Below, piece by piece: positions 37,576 to 48,600 of a stretch of 64,000 nucleotides of DNA. The DNA is taken from contig CAJOMQ010000005.1 in NCBI GenBank assembly GCA_905236715.1, positions 1 through 64,000 of the forward strand, written 5' to 3'. The stretch comes from an uncultured Bacilli bacterium (GTDB lineage Bacteria; Bacillota_I; Bacilli_A; RFN20; CAG-826). Every line of letters starts with the position of its first letter. Position 1 is the stretch's first letter. The translations under genes were made by a program, and so were the position numbers. The notes beneath the pieces are model-generated. The model had not been told where the DNA came from. It ran no database searches and saw only the letters and a program-made list of their open reading frames with translations.

Positions 37576-38457
37576 CTAAGCGCACAAGAATGCAATCGCG
37601 ACAATAATTATAAGGTGAAGCGGGTAATAGAGATAACTACCATATTCAAACCACTTGGCATTATAACCGCGTTTGCCGTTATAAAGCAAAATAAATGCTC
37701 CCGAAAACATCGCCATATTTTGCACACCGACATCCCAAAATAGATAATCATAATCGATGAGCATGCCACACAAATATAAACCAGTAGTGACCACGATTAA
37801 GGCACCAATAGCAAAAACATTGGTGAGATTTCGATCGAGGAAACTACCTTCTAAATATTCTTTTTTCATCCCCGTTTTATTTTCGTGATAATCTAAGGCC
37901 CATTCCTTTAGAATGTAGGCAAAATAAAATCCGACAATTAATAAGAATGAATACCAACCATATTGTGTTCTTAAAAAGAAGGGGAACCAATAGACAATCG
38001 CTCCGCTTGCTTCATACGCCGTGACACAAAAACTTGTGACGGAAATAGCAAAAGGAATAATGGCTAAAGCTTTCAGATAATTTTCTTTTCTTTTCAATAA
38101 AAAGACCGCAGTAGCCCCTAATAACAAATCAAGAAAAATATTCCCTTCCGCCCATAACGAATATCCTTCAAATATAGGTAGATATTCCACTAAAACCATA
38201 GCGCCAGAAATAATCGTAGCCATAATGCCTAATCGTAAAGCGTATTTAGCAAAACTTTTGGTGTGCATGACACCTTCCACAATCATGAAGCAAAATAATG
38301 GAAGGGCTAATCGGCCAATATAACGGCAAGGTATGACAGCCCAAAAATTACTACCGATAAATTCTTGTAAGGCCCAACCAATATGGTCAATAGTCATTGT
38401 CACTAAGGCAATGATCTTTAACCAAAAGCTCGAAAGAATCGTAAATTTTTTATCCAT
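37576..38457 (-). CDS. TraX-family membrane protein
   Basis: The 293-residue protein has about eight membrane segments and the TraX pattern: LKIIALVTMTIDHIGWAL at the N terminus, CRYIGRLALPLFCFMIVEGV near residue 45, and a C-terminal WFEYGSYLYYPLHLIII. TraX acetylates pilin in F plasmids; chromosomal relatives in Firmicutes are of unknown role, probably acyl transfer at the membrane. It overlaps the CPBP gene by 8 bases. Confidence 0.85.
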   Translation of the reverse strand: MDKKFTILSSFWLKIIALVTMTIDHIGWALQEFIGSNFWAVIPCRYIGRLALPLFCFMIVEGVMHTKSFAKYALRLGIMATIISGAMVLVEYLPIFEGYSLWAEGNIFLDLLLGATAVFLLKRKENYLKALAIIPFAISVTSFCVTAYEASGAIVYWFPFFLRTQYGWYSFLLIVGFYFAYILKEWALDYHENKTGMKKEYLEGSFLDRNLTNVFAIGALIVVTTGLYLCGMLIDYDYLFWDVGVQNMAMFSGAFILLYNGKRGYNAKWFEYGSYLYYPLHLIIIVAIAFLCA

Positions 38458-39304
38458 TTATCACTCCCGCAAGAAAGACCAACATGAAGGATAATAAATT
38501 ATTTGTCATATGAGCGGTTAAACTCGATGCTAAACCAAATTTATGATATAAGAAATTAAAGACAACACCGGCGGCAATATATAGAGGAATATTTAACAAT
38601 TCATTAATCAAAACCTCATTAAATACGGCAGCTTCGATATCTCCAGCTAGATAACTGATAATACAGCTCCAATCAAAATGAATAAACGCAAATGTTAATG
38701 CTGTTAATATATAACCGAGTACGATATGCACCCTTGATAATAAGGAAAATAAACCAACACGATAGGTTAATTCTTCCACAACTGGTCCAAAGATAACAAT
38801 GACAAAAAAGGCCATCACTGGTGAACTCAAAATATAGGAATTTACCGCTGTTTCATTGGCGTTGTCGGTGATGGGATGAACCGCCTGAATAAAAGCGTTA
38901 TACCCCATGTTAAAAACTAGCAAGGCACCTAATCCTGCTAAACCAAACACATATGGTTTCCATCTTTTGAAGGATTTGAATAGTCCCTTATAATGCATCC
39001 ACACTAAAGCGGCCAAAGAACAAAAAATGACCAAATATGACAAGAAATTAATAGTTAATGCAGCGTTATCAATGTCGCCATTTGCCGCCATAAAAATGAC
39101 GGAGAATACAGTTGCGGCGATATTTAATCCAAGGAGACCGACAATAAAAATAATTAATTGCTTAACCCAAGGAATCCAGGTCATCTGATTAGAGAAAGTT
39201 TTTGGTCCCTCTTTGCGTAAGTCGCTCCCACATACGGGACAAGTGGCTTCCGCTACGTCAATTTCACTGTCACAATGTGCACAAGTTTTTTTACCGAATA
39301 ACAT
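38450..39304 (-). CDS. CPBP (Abi) family membrane protease with zinc ribbon
   Basis: The 284-residue protein starts with a double-CxxC zinc ribbon (KTCAHCDSEIDVAEATCPVCGSDL), then about seven membrane segments. The CPBP motifs are present: VVEELTYRVGLFSLL near residue 180 (EExxxR), FAFIHFDW near 210 and a late HMTNN. Relatives include Rce1-like CAAX proteases and bacteriocin self-immunity proteins. Substrate unknown. AAAGGA lies 11 bases before the start. Confidence 0.87.
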   Translation of the reverse strand: MLFGKKTCAHCDSEIDVAEATCPVCGSDLRKEGPKTFSNQMTWIPWVKQLIIFIVGLLGLNIAATVFSVIFMAANGDIDNAALTINFLSYLVIFCSLAALVWMHYKGLFKSFKRWKPYVFGLAGLGALLVFNMGYNAFIQAVHPITDNANETAVNSYILSSPVMAFFVIVIFGPVVEELTYRVGLFSLLSRVHIVLGYILTALTFAFIHFDWSCIISYLAGDIEAAVFNEVLINELLNIPLYIAAGVVFNFLYHKFGLASSLTAHMTNNLLSFMLVFLAGVING

Positions 39305-39388
39305 TTTTGTTTCAATCCTTTAATGAACAATATACACTAATTATGAAATGAAATATAGCATTTACTATGTGAATGCTCATCGTGATTT

Positions 39389-39766
39389 ATGAAAACAGTT
39401 ACGCAAATTTATCAAAGTAATATGGAAGTCATGAAATCCAAATTCATTTCTTTCTTAATACCTCTTTCCCAGCCCGATGATTTCAAATTAGTTTTGAAAA
39501 ATCTCCAAAAAGAGCATTCAAAAGCCAAACATATTGTCTACGCTTATAAAGTAGGTAACAAAAGCAAATCTTGTGATGATCAAGAACCGAAAGGCACCGC
39601 TGGTCGGCCCTTAATGGAATTATTGCTCAAAAAAGAACTAGATAATGTGGCTCTTGTGGTTGTGCGCTATTTTGGCGGCACCAAATTAGGAGCGGGAAGA
39701 TTATTGAGAACTTATGTACAAGCTGGTGTTGATGTTATCAATGCCGCTGAGATAGTAGAAAGGTGA
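39389..39766 (+). CDS. IMPACT/YigZ-family protein, short form
   Basis: The 125-residue protein is the N-terminal UPF0029 domain only: SKFISFLIPL, HIVYAYKVGN...CDDQEPKGTAGRP, then VALVVVRYFGGTKLGAGRLLRTY. YigZ is usually about 200 residues with a second domain, which is absent here. The biochemical role is unclear; eukaryotic IMPACT modulates Gcn2. It precedes an Mrp gene by 7 bases. Confidence 0.88.
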   Translation: MKTVTQIYQSNMEVMKSKFISFLIPLSQPDDFKLVLKNLQKEHSKAKHIVYAYKVGNKSKSCDDQEPKGTAGRPLMELLLKKELDNVALVVVRYFGGTKLGAGRLLRTYVQAGVDVINAAEIVER

Positions 39767-39773
39767 AATATTT

Positions 39774-40604
39774 ATGCCTGATTGTAATGGACAATGCAGT
39801 GGCTGTGCTTCTGCGGATTCTTGTGAAAGTAAAAAAATACAAAAAGCCCAATTAAATGATAAAAGCCATATCAAACGTATCGTCGCGGTTTTATCGGGAA
39901 AAGGCGGAGTTGGTAAATCTTTTGTTACCTCTATGCTTGCCGTTTCTTTAAATCGCCAAGGTTTTAAAGTCGGTATCCTCGATGCTGATATTACCGGTCC
40001 GAGTATCCCAAAAGCCTTTGGCATCCATGATAAAGCCTATGGCGAAGATGATTTAATTTATCCCCTTATTTCTCGTGGTGGGATTAAAATCATGTCCGCT
40101 AATTGTCTACTAGAAGATGAAAGTGATCCCATTGTCTGGCGTGGTGTTTTGTTAGGCAATCTCATCAAACAATTCTATGAAGACGTCCTATGGGAAGATT
40201 TAGATTATCTATTAATCGATATGCCACCAGGAACGGGCGATGTGGCTCTCAGTGTCTTCCAATTATTGCCTGTAGATGATTTAGTGATTGTTTCTTCGCC
40301 ACAAGATTTAGTGAAACTCATTGTGACCAAAGCCATTAAAATGGCTAACATGATGAGCATCAATGTCTTAGGTGTTATTGAAAATATGTCTTATCTATCT
40401 TGTCCAGATTGCGGCAAGAAAATTGAAGTTTTTGGCCCTTCTAAAGTGGAAGAATTCGCTGACGAATTACATTTCCAAGTCTTGGCCAAATTGCCTTTAA
40501 ATCCCAAAAATACCGCTTTAATGGATAAAGGAGAAATCGAAAAAGTTTCTCTACCAGAAATTAATAATGCTGTCGAAGCCATTTTAAAAAGGAGTGATGA
40601 TTAA
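39774..40604 (+). CDS. Mrp/ApbC-type Fe-S cluster carrier ATPase
   Basis: The 276-residue P-loop protein begins with a Cys cluster (CNGQCSGCASADSC), has the deviant Walker A GKGGVGKS near residue 43, DIMP-like MPPGTGD, and a C-terminal CPDCGKKIEVFG CxxC pair. Such proteins transfer 4Fe-4S clusters to apoproteins. AAAGGTG serves as ribosome-binding site. It overlaps the start of the next gene by one base. Confidence 0.92.
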   Translation: MPDCNGQCSGCASADSCESKKIQKAQLNDKSHIKRIVAVLSGKGGVGKSFVTSMLAVSLNRQGFKVGILDADITGPSIPKAFGIHDKAYGEDDLIYPLISRGGIKIMSANCLLEDESDPIVWRGVLLGNLIKQFYEDVLWEDLDYLLIDMPPGTGDVALSVFQLLPVDDLVIVSSPQDLVKLIVTKAIKMANMMSINVLGVIENMSYLSCPDCGKKIEVFGPSKVEEFADELHFQVLAKLPLNPKNTALMDKGEIEKVSLPEINNAVEAILKRSDD

Positions 40605-41863
40605 TGAATGAATTAGAACAAAGAAGAGAAAAACTCTTCGCCATGATGAAAGAAAATAGCATGGCAATTATTTTTGCGGGAACCAGCAAAATTGCTAGTG
40701 AAGATGAAGCCTATCCTTTTGTGGTTAACAATTCTTTCTTTTATCTCGCCGAAATTAAACAAGAAAATAGTGTCCTTTTATTAATAAAAGGAATCGGAGA
40801 AAGAAAAACATATCTCTTTGTTGATGAATATAATGAATTGAAAGAGAAATGGACTGGAAAAAGACTGACCTATCAACAAGCCAGTGATATTTCTCATTTA
40901 GAAAATGTTTATTCCACTAATAATTTTGACAATATGTTGAATTTAGTGATGGCTAATAACGGCAATCAATATGGACGTATTGAATCTGTTTACATTGACT
41001 TAACACCAGAAGTCAAAATCGGTGAAACCAAAAGCACGCAGACATTTGCGGAAGAATTAACATCACGTTATGCCGATATCATCGTTTTAGATGTCAAACC
41101 ACTGGTTACCGCTTTAAGAATGGTGAAAAGCGATTATGAAATTGGCAAATTACGTTCCGCTATTGCGGCCACACACAATGGTATTAATAAATTAATCGTT
41201 TCCTTAAAACCCGGTATGTTTGAATACGAATTAGCGGATATATTTGAATTTTATGGTCGTGAACATGGCCGTCACTCTTTAGCGTTTTCAACTATTATCG
41301 CTAACGCTAAAAACGCCACATGTTTACATTACCCAACCCAAGAAAGTGTCATTCAACCAGATACTTTAATCTTGTTTGATTTAGGCTATAAACACGATGG
41401 TTATTGTGCTGATATTTCTCGTACTTTCCCTGTATCTGGTAAATTTGAAGGTATGCAAAAAGATGTTTACGCTGCCGTTTTAAAAACCAATAAAGCCATC
41501 ATTGAATATGCTCGTGCTGGTTTGACCATTATGGATTTACAAAATCGTGCTCGTGAAATATTGAAAGATGAATTAGTGACTTTGCATTTATTAAAACCCG
41601 AAGAAGATGTGACCAAATATTATTTCCATAATGTTTCCCATCACCTCGGTCTTGATACCCACGATGCTTCTAATCGTGAAAAACCATTAGAAGAAGGTAA
41701 TGTTATCACTGTTGAACCTGGTTTATATATTCCCGAACTAGGTATCGGTGTGCGTATTGAAGATGATGTTCTCATCCACAATGACCACGCTGAATGTTTA
41801 TCAATTGAAATTCCCAAAGAAATCGCGGATATTGAAAAATTATTCCGTAGCAAGAGGAACTAA
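40604..41863 (+). CDS. pepP: Xaa-Pro aminopeptidase (M24B)
   Basis: The 419-residue enzyme has an AMP_N domain (MKENSMAIIFAG...FFYLAEI) and the M24 catalytic domain. The metal ligands are visible in LFDLGYKHDGYCADISRTFPV (Asp, Asp), HNVSHHLGLDTHD (His), EPGLYIPELGIGVRIEDD (Glu, Glu). It removes N-terminal residues preceding proline in the cytoplasm. It is coupled to mrp (TAATG). Confidence 0.94.
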   Translation: MNELEQRREKLFAMMKENSMAIIFAGTSKIASEDEAYPFVVNNSFFYLAEIKQENSVLLLIKGIGERKTYLFVDEYNELKEKWTGKRLTYQQASDISHLENVYSTNNFDNMLNLVMANNGNQYGRIESVYIDLTPEVKIGETKSTQTFAEELTSRYADIIVLDVKPLVTALRMVKSDYEIGKLRSAIAATHNGINKLIVSLKPGMFEYELADIFEFYGREHGRHSLAFSTIIANAKNATCLHYPTQESVIQPDTLILFDLGYKHDGYCADISRTFPVSGKFEGMQKDVYAAVLKTNKAIIEYARAGLTIMDLQNRAREILKDELVTLHLLKPEEDVTKYYFHNVSHHLGLDTHDASNREKPLEEGNVITVEPGLYIPELGIGVRIEDDVLIHNDHAECLSIEIPKEIADIEKLFRSKRN

Positions 41864-41865
41864 TC

Positions 41866-43341
41866 ATGAAAAAATACATCCTAGCTATTGATCAAGGCAC
41901 GACTTCTTCTCGCGCAATTTTGTTTGACCATACTGGTAAAGCCTGTTTTATGGCGCAAAGAGAAGTCACTTGTATCTTCCCCCATTCTGGTTGGGTAGAA
42001 GCTGATGCCTTAGCCATTTGGGTCAGCGTCATTGATGTTACTAATGAAGTTTTAGTGAAGGCCAATATTAAATGGAACGCTATTGATTCTATCGGTGTCA
42101 CCAATCAAAGAGAAACCACGGTTATTTGGGATAAGAAAACAGGCATGCCAGTTTATAACGCGATTGTTTGGCAATCACGTCAATCTGCGGACATCTGTGA
42201 TAAATTTGAAGAACAAAAAGAATTTATCCACGAAAAGACTGGCTTATTAATCAACCCCTATTTCTCCGCTAGTAAGATAAGATTCATTCTTGACCATATT
42301 CCCAATGGACAAAAACGTGCGGAAAAAGGTGAATTAATGTTTGGCACCATCGATTCTTGGCTCATCTATAAGATGACTAACCATCAAGTGCACGCCACTG
42401 ATGTCTCTAATGCTTCCAGAACTTTGTTATTTAATATCCATACCTTAGATTGGGATGAAGAACTTTTAAAATTATTTAACATTCCGAAGAATATGCTACC
42501 TATGGTGAGACCTTCTTCATATAACTATGGTCCCGCTTCTTTCTTTAATAAAACCGTCAATATTTGTGGTGTCGCGGGAGATCAACAAGCTGCTTTATTT
42601 GGCCAAACTTGTTTTGAAAAAGGTGAAAGTAAAAATACCTATGGTACCGGTTGCTTTATGCTATTAAATACAGGAGATACACCAGTATTATCTAAGAAAG
42701 GTTTATTAACCACAGTTGCTTGGCAAATTGGTGACAAAGTCACCTATGCTTTAGAAGGTTCTGTATTTATTGGCGGGGCGATTGTGCAATGGCTTAGAGA
42801 TGAGATGCAGATGATTCGCACTTCGCGCGAGAGCGAGACGGAGGCGCTCGCATGTACATACACACATGGCGTATATGTGGTGCCTGCATTCGTGGGCCTA
42901 GGCACGCCATATTGGGATGATGACGCCCGCGGGGCTGTATTTGGATTGACTAGAGGCACTAACAAACATCATTTCATCCGTGCTTGTTTAGATGGCGTGG
43001 CTTATCAATGTAAAGATGTTTTTAAAGTGATGGAAGAAGAAATGGGTAATCGCTTAGTCTGCTTAAAAGTTGACGGTGGGGCCACCGAAAATAAATACCT
43101 CATGCAATTCCAAAGTGATTTATTGAGGTGTGAAATTAAATTGCCTGTTTGTTTACAGACTACCGCATTAGGGGCTGCTTATTTAGCGGGCCTCAATAGT
43201 GGATATTTCTCTTCTATGGATGAGATTAAATCCATTCACGCTTATCAAGCGATATATAATCCAAAGATGCCTTATGATGAGGCAAAAAAGAATTACGAAG
43301 GCTGGCTAAAAGCCGTCGCGGCGACAAGAGTGTTTAAATAA
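41866..43341 (+). CDS. glpK: Glycerol kinase with a codon-atypical patch
   Basis: GlpK phosphorylates glycerol to glycerol-3-phosphate. The 491-residue protein is complete: DQGTTSSRAILFD at the N terminus, NQRETTVIWDK, the WQSRQ segment, FGTIDSWLIYK, CGVAGDQQAALFG and the C-terminal LKVDGGATENKYLMQFQSD. A window of about 150 bases (roughly 42800-42945, encoding TEALACTYTHGVYVVPAFVG) uses GC-rich, GTG/GTA/GCA/ACA codons unlike the rest of the gene, while the protein stays conserved. A strong terminator follows. Confidence 0.97.
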   Translation: MKKYILAIDQGTTSSRAILFDHTGKACFMAQREVTCIFPHSGWVEADALAIWVSVIDVTNEVLVKANIKWNAIDSIGVTNQRETTVIWDKKTGMPVYNAIVWQSRQSADICDKFEEQKEFIHEKTGLLINPYFSASKIRFILDHIPNGQKRAEKGELMFGTIDSWLIYKMTNHQVHATDVSNASRTLLFNIHTLDWDEELLKLFNIPKNMLPMVRPSSYNYGPASFFNKTVNICGVAGDQQAALFGQTCFEKGESKNTYGTGCFMLLNTGDTPVLSKKGLLTTVAWQIGDKVTYALEGSVFIGGAIVQWLRDEMQMIRTSRESETEALACTYTHGVYVVPAFVGLGTPYWDDDARGAVFGLTRGTNKHHFIRACLDGVAYQCKDVFKVMEEEMGNRLVCLKVDGGATENKYLMQFQSDLLRCEIKLPVCLQTTALGAAYLAGLNSGYFSSMDEIKSIHAYQAIYNPKMPYDEAKKNYEGWLKAVAATRVFK

Positions 43342-43357
43342 GATTAAATCGAATTAT

Positions 43358-43395
43358 AAACAAATAGGGGGTAGTACCCCCTATTTGCTTTTTTA
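43358..43395 (+). terminator. Strong terminator after glpK
   Basis: AAATAGGGGG-TAGTA-CCCCCTATTT, then gcttttttat. Its T-tract overlaps the -35 box (TTGCTT) of the addB promoter. Confidence 0.9.
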
Positions 43396-43413
43396 TATGA
43401 AAAATCTTAAAAT
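43385..43413 (+). promoter_or_regulatory. Leaderless-type promoter of addB
   Basis: TTGCTT, 17-base spacer, TAAAAT; the -10 ends only 6 bases before the addB ATG, and no Shine-Dalgarno is present. Confidence 0.7.
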
Positions 43414-43419
43414 ATTGAT

Positions 43420-45699
43420 ATGCGAAAAATCATTATTGCTCCTTCAAGCATGCACCAAGATTTGATTAATCAATATCGTCAAGATAATGCTTTTTTTGAT
43501 GTTTCTTTAATCAGCAAAGAAGAATTATTGGAACAATGGAAGGGATATTATGATAATTCCGCGATTATCACTCTAATGAAAGAGGGAATGACTTATCAAT
43601 TAGCCAAGGAAATTTTATCTTATTTACCTTATGTTAATCATGGTGATACTGAACATTTAAGATACCTTGAATTATTAAAAGATAAATTAACCTCAAAACG
43701 TAATTATCATTTGAATCAATTTTTCGATAAAAATGAGGTGGAAATTTATGGTTATAGTGACGATGATAATTCGTTAAATTCACTGATAAAATATTTTCAT
43801 ATTCACCCCATATATCATCTAAATAGAAATATTTCTTCAATGGATGTTTTTCAATATGATTCCATGGAAGATGAATGTTATGGTGTTTTAAATAATATTG
43901 CTTCTTTAATTGCCCAAGGAATCGATATTAATGACATCTATATTTATTGTCAAAATGAAGAATATTTATATTATTTAAATAGATTATCAAAAGGCTTTCA
44001 TTTCACTGTCGATTTATCAGAAAAAAGATCTTATTTACAAACGGAACTAGCCAAAGAATTTATATCTTTATTTAAACAAGAAAAAAATCTGCAAAATACG
44101 ATTAAATTATTTAAAAATAGCCATCAAAACGATGATATTTCCATTTTAGAAAATTTATTAAATGATGATTTATTATCTCTTGATTTTCCATATCAGCTAG
44201 ATTTTATTACCAATGAATTAAAGCATTATATTTTAGAACAAAATCATTATAAAAACGCCGTGAAGGTAATTAGTGCTCCAAGAGCGTTTTCTAGTAAATA
44301 TGTTTTTGTCATTGGCTTTGTTCAGGGAGTCTATCCTAAATCTTTCAAAGACAGCAAATATTTAAACGATGAAGAGCTAGAAAAAATTGGCTTAAATACT
44401 TCATTTGTTAATACCAAAATTAGTGAAGATACACAGTTATCATTTTTAGCTTCTGATAATCATTTCAAGATTTCTTATCCTTTAAAAAGTTTATCCGCAA
44501 TATTTTATCCTTCATCTTTTGTTTATAAACATAATTTTTCAATTGTTAAAGCGAACTTTCCTGAAGTTATTTATTCGGAGGAAATGGCCAAATTTTACCT
44601 TGGCGTCATGACTGATAAATATGTCTTTTTTAAAGAAGCATCCGAAGATTTTTTGGCGTTAAAATCACTTATTGAAATTCCTTATCAGACTTATGATAAT
44701 TCTTTTTCTGGTGTTCATGTTTATGACAATGATACGGATTTAAAATTGTCTTATTCTGCGATGAAGACATATCATGGCTGCCCATTTGCTTATTATTCAT
44801 CTACGATTTTAGGACTTGATACTTTTGATGAGAATATTCATACAAAAATAGGTACTGTGGCACACGCTATTTTATCGTGTCAATATAACGATGATTTTGA
44901 TTTTGATACTATTTGGGACGAACAAATCAAACTAAAGGAATGGTCTTGTTCAGAAATGGTTTTACTTGACGCCTTAAAAGAAAAAATCCGTTGTGCCTCG
45001 AATGTTTGCTTGTCCCATCATGCACATGTGAAGGATCCTAAATATCGTTTAGAAGAAACTTTATACACTGATATAGATAAACATACTTTATTAAAGGGAA
45101 CTATTGATAAGACAATTATTATAAATGGTGAATATTTAGTTCTTGTTGACTATAAAACTAATAGTGAATCTTTCGATATGAAAGAGCTCGAATATGGTTA
45201 TTCAATGCAATTACCAACCTATGCTTATTTAGCATTGTCACAAAAGAAGTATGTAGGTTATAAAATTATTGGATTATTTATTAACAATATTTTAGATAAA
45301 TCACTCAAAACAGCCGCTAGTGATAATAGTGTTCCTTCTTATTTAAAATTAAAAGGCTGTGTGATTGATGATATGTCTTTAATTACCTTATTAGATTCCA
45401 CTTTCGAACATGGAGAATCTGAATATATCAATGGTGTGAAAGTCAAAAAAGATGGAGGCCTTTATTCATCTAATGCCATTGTTAATGAAAACGAGATGAA
45501 TTCTTTTGTTGATGTAGCCAAAAAATATTATGTTGATTGCGCCGAAGAATTAAGAGCGAATAATTTTGCGATTGCCCCTAAATATTTAGATGACAAAAAT
45601 TTCGCCTGTACATATTGTCCTTTCCGCGATTTATGTTTCCGCAAAAATAATCAAATTGTTTTTCTTAAAGAAGCAATAGAGGAGGAAGAAAACCAATGA
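43420..45699 (+). CDS. addB: AddB-like subunit of the ATP-dependent nuclease, shortened
   Basis: The 759-residue protein ends in a RecB-type nuclease: LKGTIDKTIIINGEYLVLVDYKTNSESFD, with the QLPTYAYLAL helix, framed by Fe-S cysteines (HGCPFAYY; CTYCPFRDLCF). The middle shows a helicase-like motif region (VFVIGFVQGVYPKS) but no Walker A at the N terminus, where AddB/RexB normally has one. Family members are about 1,150 residues, so the helicase half is reduced. It is coupled to addA by ATGA, which supports the assignment. The pair repairs double-strand breaks. Confidence 0.88.
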   Translation: MRKIIIAPSSMHQDLINQYRQDNAFFDVSLISKEELLEQWKGYYDNSAIITLMKEGMTYQLAKEILSYLPYVNHGDTEHLRYLELLKDKLTSKRNYHLNQFFDKNEVEIYGYSDDDNSLNSLIKYFHIHPIYHLNRNISSMDVFQYDSMEDECYGVLNNIASLIAQGIDINDIYIYCQNEEYLYYLNRLSKGFHFTVDLSEKRSYLQTELAKEFISLFKQEKNLQNTIKLFKNSHQNDDISILENLLNDDLLSLDFPYQLDFITNELKHYILEQNHYKNAVKVISAPRAFSSKYVFVIGFVQGVYPKSFKDSKYLNDEELEKIGLNTSFVNTKISEDTQLSFLASDNHFKISYPLKSLSAIFYPSSFVYKHNFSIVKANFPEVIYSEEMAKFYLGVMTDKYVFFKEASEDFLALKSLIEIPYQTYDNSFSGVHVYDNDTDLKLSYSAMKTYHGCPFAYYSSTILGLDTFDENIHTKIGTVAHAILSCQYNDDFDFDTIWDEQIKLKEWSCSEMVLLDALKEKIRCASNVCLSHHAHVKDPKYRLEETLYTDIDKHTLLKGTIDKTIIINGEYLVLVDYKTNSESFDMKELEYGYSMQLPTYAYLALSQKKYVGYKIIGLFINNILDKSLKTAASDNSVPSYLKLKGCVIDDMSLITLLDSTFEHGESEYINGVKVKKDGGLYSSNAIVNENEMNSFVDVAKKYYVDCAEELRANNFAIAPKYLDDKNFACTYCPFRDLCFRKNNQIVFLKEAIEEEENQ

Positions 45700-48600
45700 A
45701 ATGGTCAGATCAACAACTCAAAGCCATTAACGAAATTGGCTCTAACATTCTTGTCTCCGCTGGTGCCGGTAGTGGAAAGACCGCGGTTTTAACCGAAAGA
45801 ATTCATCATCTTGTGGCCCAGGGCACAGATTTAAATAAATTCTTGGTTTTGACTTTTACTAATGCCGCTTCTTTAGAAATGAAAAGCCGTATTCGTCAAA
45901 AGCTTATGGAAGATCCTAAATGTGTGAAATATGCTGATCAAATCGATAGTGCACATATTGAAACATTTGATGCTTTCTCCTTATTCTTAGTGAAAAAATA
46001 TGCCTACTATTTTGGTATTTCTAATGATGTCAGCATTTGTGATGGTGGGGTCCTTGCCATTAAGCGCAAGAAGATTTGCGATGAAGTATTTGATGAATAT
46101 TACGCCAAAGGTGATCCCAATTTTATCCAATTAATTCAAACTTTTTCCGTTAAAAGTGATAAGGAAATCAAGGAATTTGTTTTACGCATTGGTGATTTTG
46201 CTAATCTCAAAATTGATAAATACGATTTCTTAAAATCTCTTGCTACTGATTTTGGTAATCCCGAACAAGTCGAAGAGATGATTAAAGAAAAATATGATTT
46301 AATGCAAAATAAATTATCGGAATTAGAAACACTAACGGAAGAATTTATCAATGTTGAAGAAGGCGATAATATTGCTAATTTTTTGCATTCTTTTAAACAA
46401 TTTAAAGATTATGATTCTCTTTATCTTGCTCTCAATGAAATTAGTTTTGTTAGCAAGCTAAAAAAAGGTAAAAGTGATGATGATGATTTACGAGGTTACA
46501 TTAAAGATTCTTATGATAGTCTTAAACCCAAAAAGAATGATTTTGGATTAAGCGCAGATATATTAATTTTCTTCACAAAATATAAGGTTTTTGCTGATGT
46601 TTTATCTACTTTATCAATTGAAGTAGAAAGACGTTTCGATGAATTTAAAAAAGAACACAATGCCTATGATTTTTCTGATATCGCTCGTATGGCGGTGACT
46701 TTATTAAGAGATCCACAAATTAAAGAAGAAATGAAAAATTATTTCACCTATATCATGGTGGATGAATATCAAGACACTAGTGATATCCAAGAAGAAGTAG
46801 TTAACGCACTAGGCGACAATAATATTTATATGGTTGGAGATGTTAAACAATCGATTTATCGTTTCCGTAATGCCAACTGTCTTATTTTCCTTAATAAATA
46901 TTTAAAATATGGCAAAAACGATGGCGGTATGAAAATAGATTTAAATACTTCTTATCGTTCTCGTGAAGAAGTGGTAAATGCAATTAATGGCATTTTCTCT
47001 CAATTAATGGTGCCAGAATTAAATCTTATTGATTATAAAGATGGCCATGAATTCTTATATGGCAGAAAAGAATATTCCCAAATTGTGGATAAATCTCATG
47101 ATTATCAAATGGAATCAATTTCATATTCTTATAAAAAAGCCACCGAAGCTTGCCAAGCAGAAGCTGATCTCATCGCGAGAGATATAATTGACAAAATCAA
47201 CAATCATTACCAAGTCTATGATGATAAAGTTCCTAGTAAATTAAGAGATGCGAAATTTTCTGATTTTTGTGTCATCATTTCGAAAAGCAATAATTTTGAA
47301 ACCATTAAAAATACTTTAACGGGATATGGTATTGTATCGGAAATTTGTAAAGAAGAATCTATCAGTAATAGTGAATTGGTTTTAACGGTCAAAAACCTTG
47401 TAAAACTACTCTATTTTATTAGTATTGGCGATATGCAAAGTGCGGATTTTAGACATTCATATGTCAGTGTTCACCGTAGCTTCTTAAACAAACAATCAGA
47501 CCAGGAAATTTATAACGCTTTAAAGAAAGAAAGATATCAATATTCTCCTGTCATTCAAAAAATATTACCCATCAGTGAAGATTTATCTCATCACTCCTTA
47601 TATTCGATGCTTTCACATTTATTTGAAACATTTGATATTTATGACAAAATCATCACCTTAGGTAATGTTTCATCAAATAATAAAAAATTAGAAGTGATGT
47701 TGAATTTAGCTAAAACGATGGATTCGTTAGGATATAATTTATCGGATTTTGTCCAATATTTTGACGATGTTTCTAATTATGATTTATCAATTGATTTAGC
47801 TAATAACGATTCTGGTGAAAATGCGGTGAAGATTATGACTATTCACCATTCTAAAGGATTAGAATTCCCAATATGCTATTTCCCACAATTATTTACTAGT
47901 TTTGATAAATCTAATACGCAAACATCATTTATCGTTGATGATAGATATGGGATTTTAATGCCGCCATTTGGTGATTATCCTTATTCCAATTTAGGTATTT
48001 CCTTGCACAAAATGCATGCAAAACAAGAAGATTTTTACGAAAGAATTCGTGTTTTATATGTCGCTTTAACTAGAGCGAAAGAAAGAATAATTCTCATTCG
48101 TGGATTTAAAGGTGAACCAAAATATATTTATACACCTGATCAAATTAAATCTTTTAATGATTTGATTACGTATTCTTCTTATCCAATGAAAGATGTCGTT
48201 TTTGGTGAAGAAACACCAAAATTAAATCTTGTTGATGTAGATAAGAAAGAAAAGAAAATCACTCTCGAACATATTGAAGTTGAGCCACTTCTCATTGAAC
48301 ATAAAAAAGCCAGTAAAGAGAAAGGTGAAGGGGTTGACCAATCATTATTAGATTTTGGTAATGAAATCCATTATTTATTAGAAATTACTAATTTTGAAAC
48401 TAAAGATACATCCTTTATCAAATCGGAAAAATTACAAAAATATGTCCATAATATTATTGATAATCCATTATTCGCGAATATCAAAAATGAACAGGTGAGA
48501 CATGAGTTCCCATTCTATGATGAAAATAATAATGTGAACGGTATTATCGACTGCCTATTGTTAAAAGATGATCACATTGATATTATTGATTTCAAATTAA

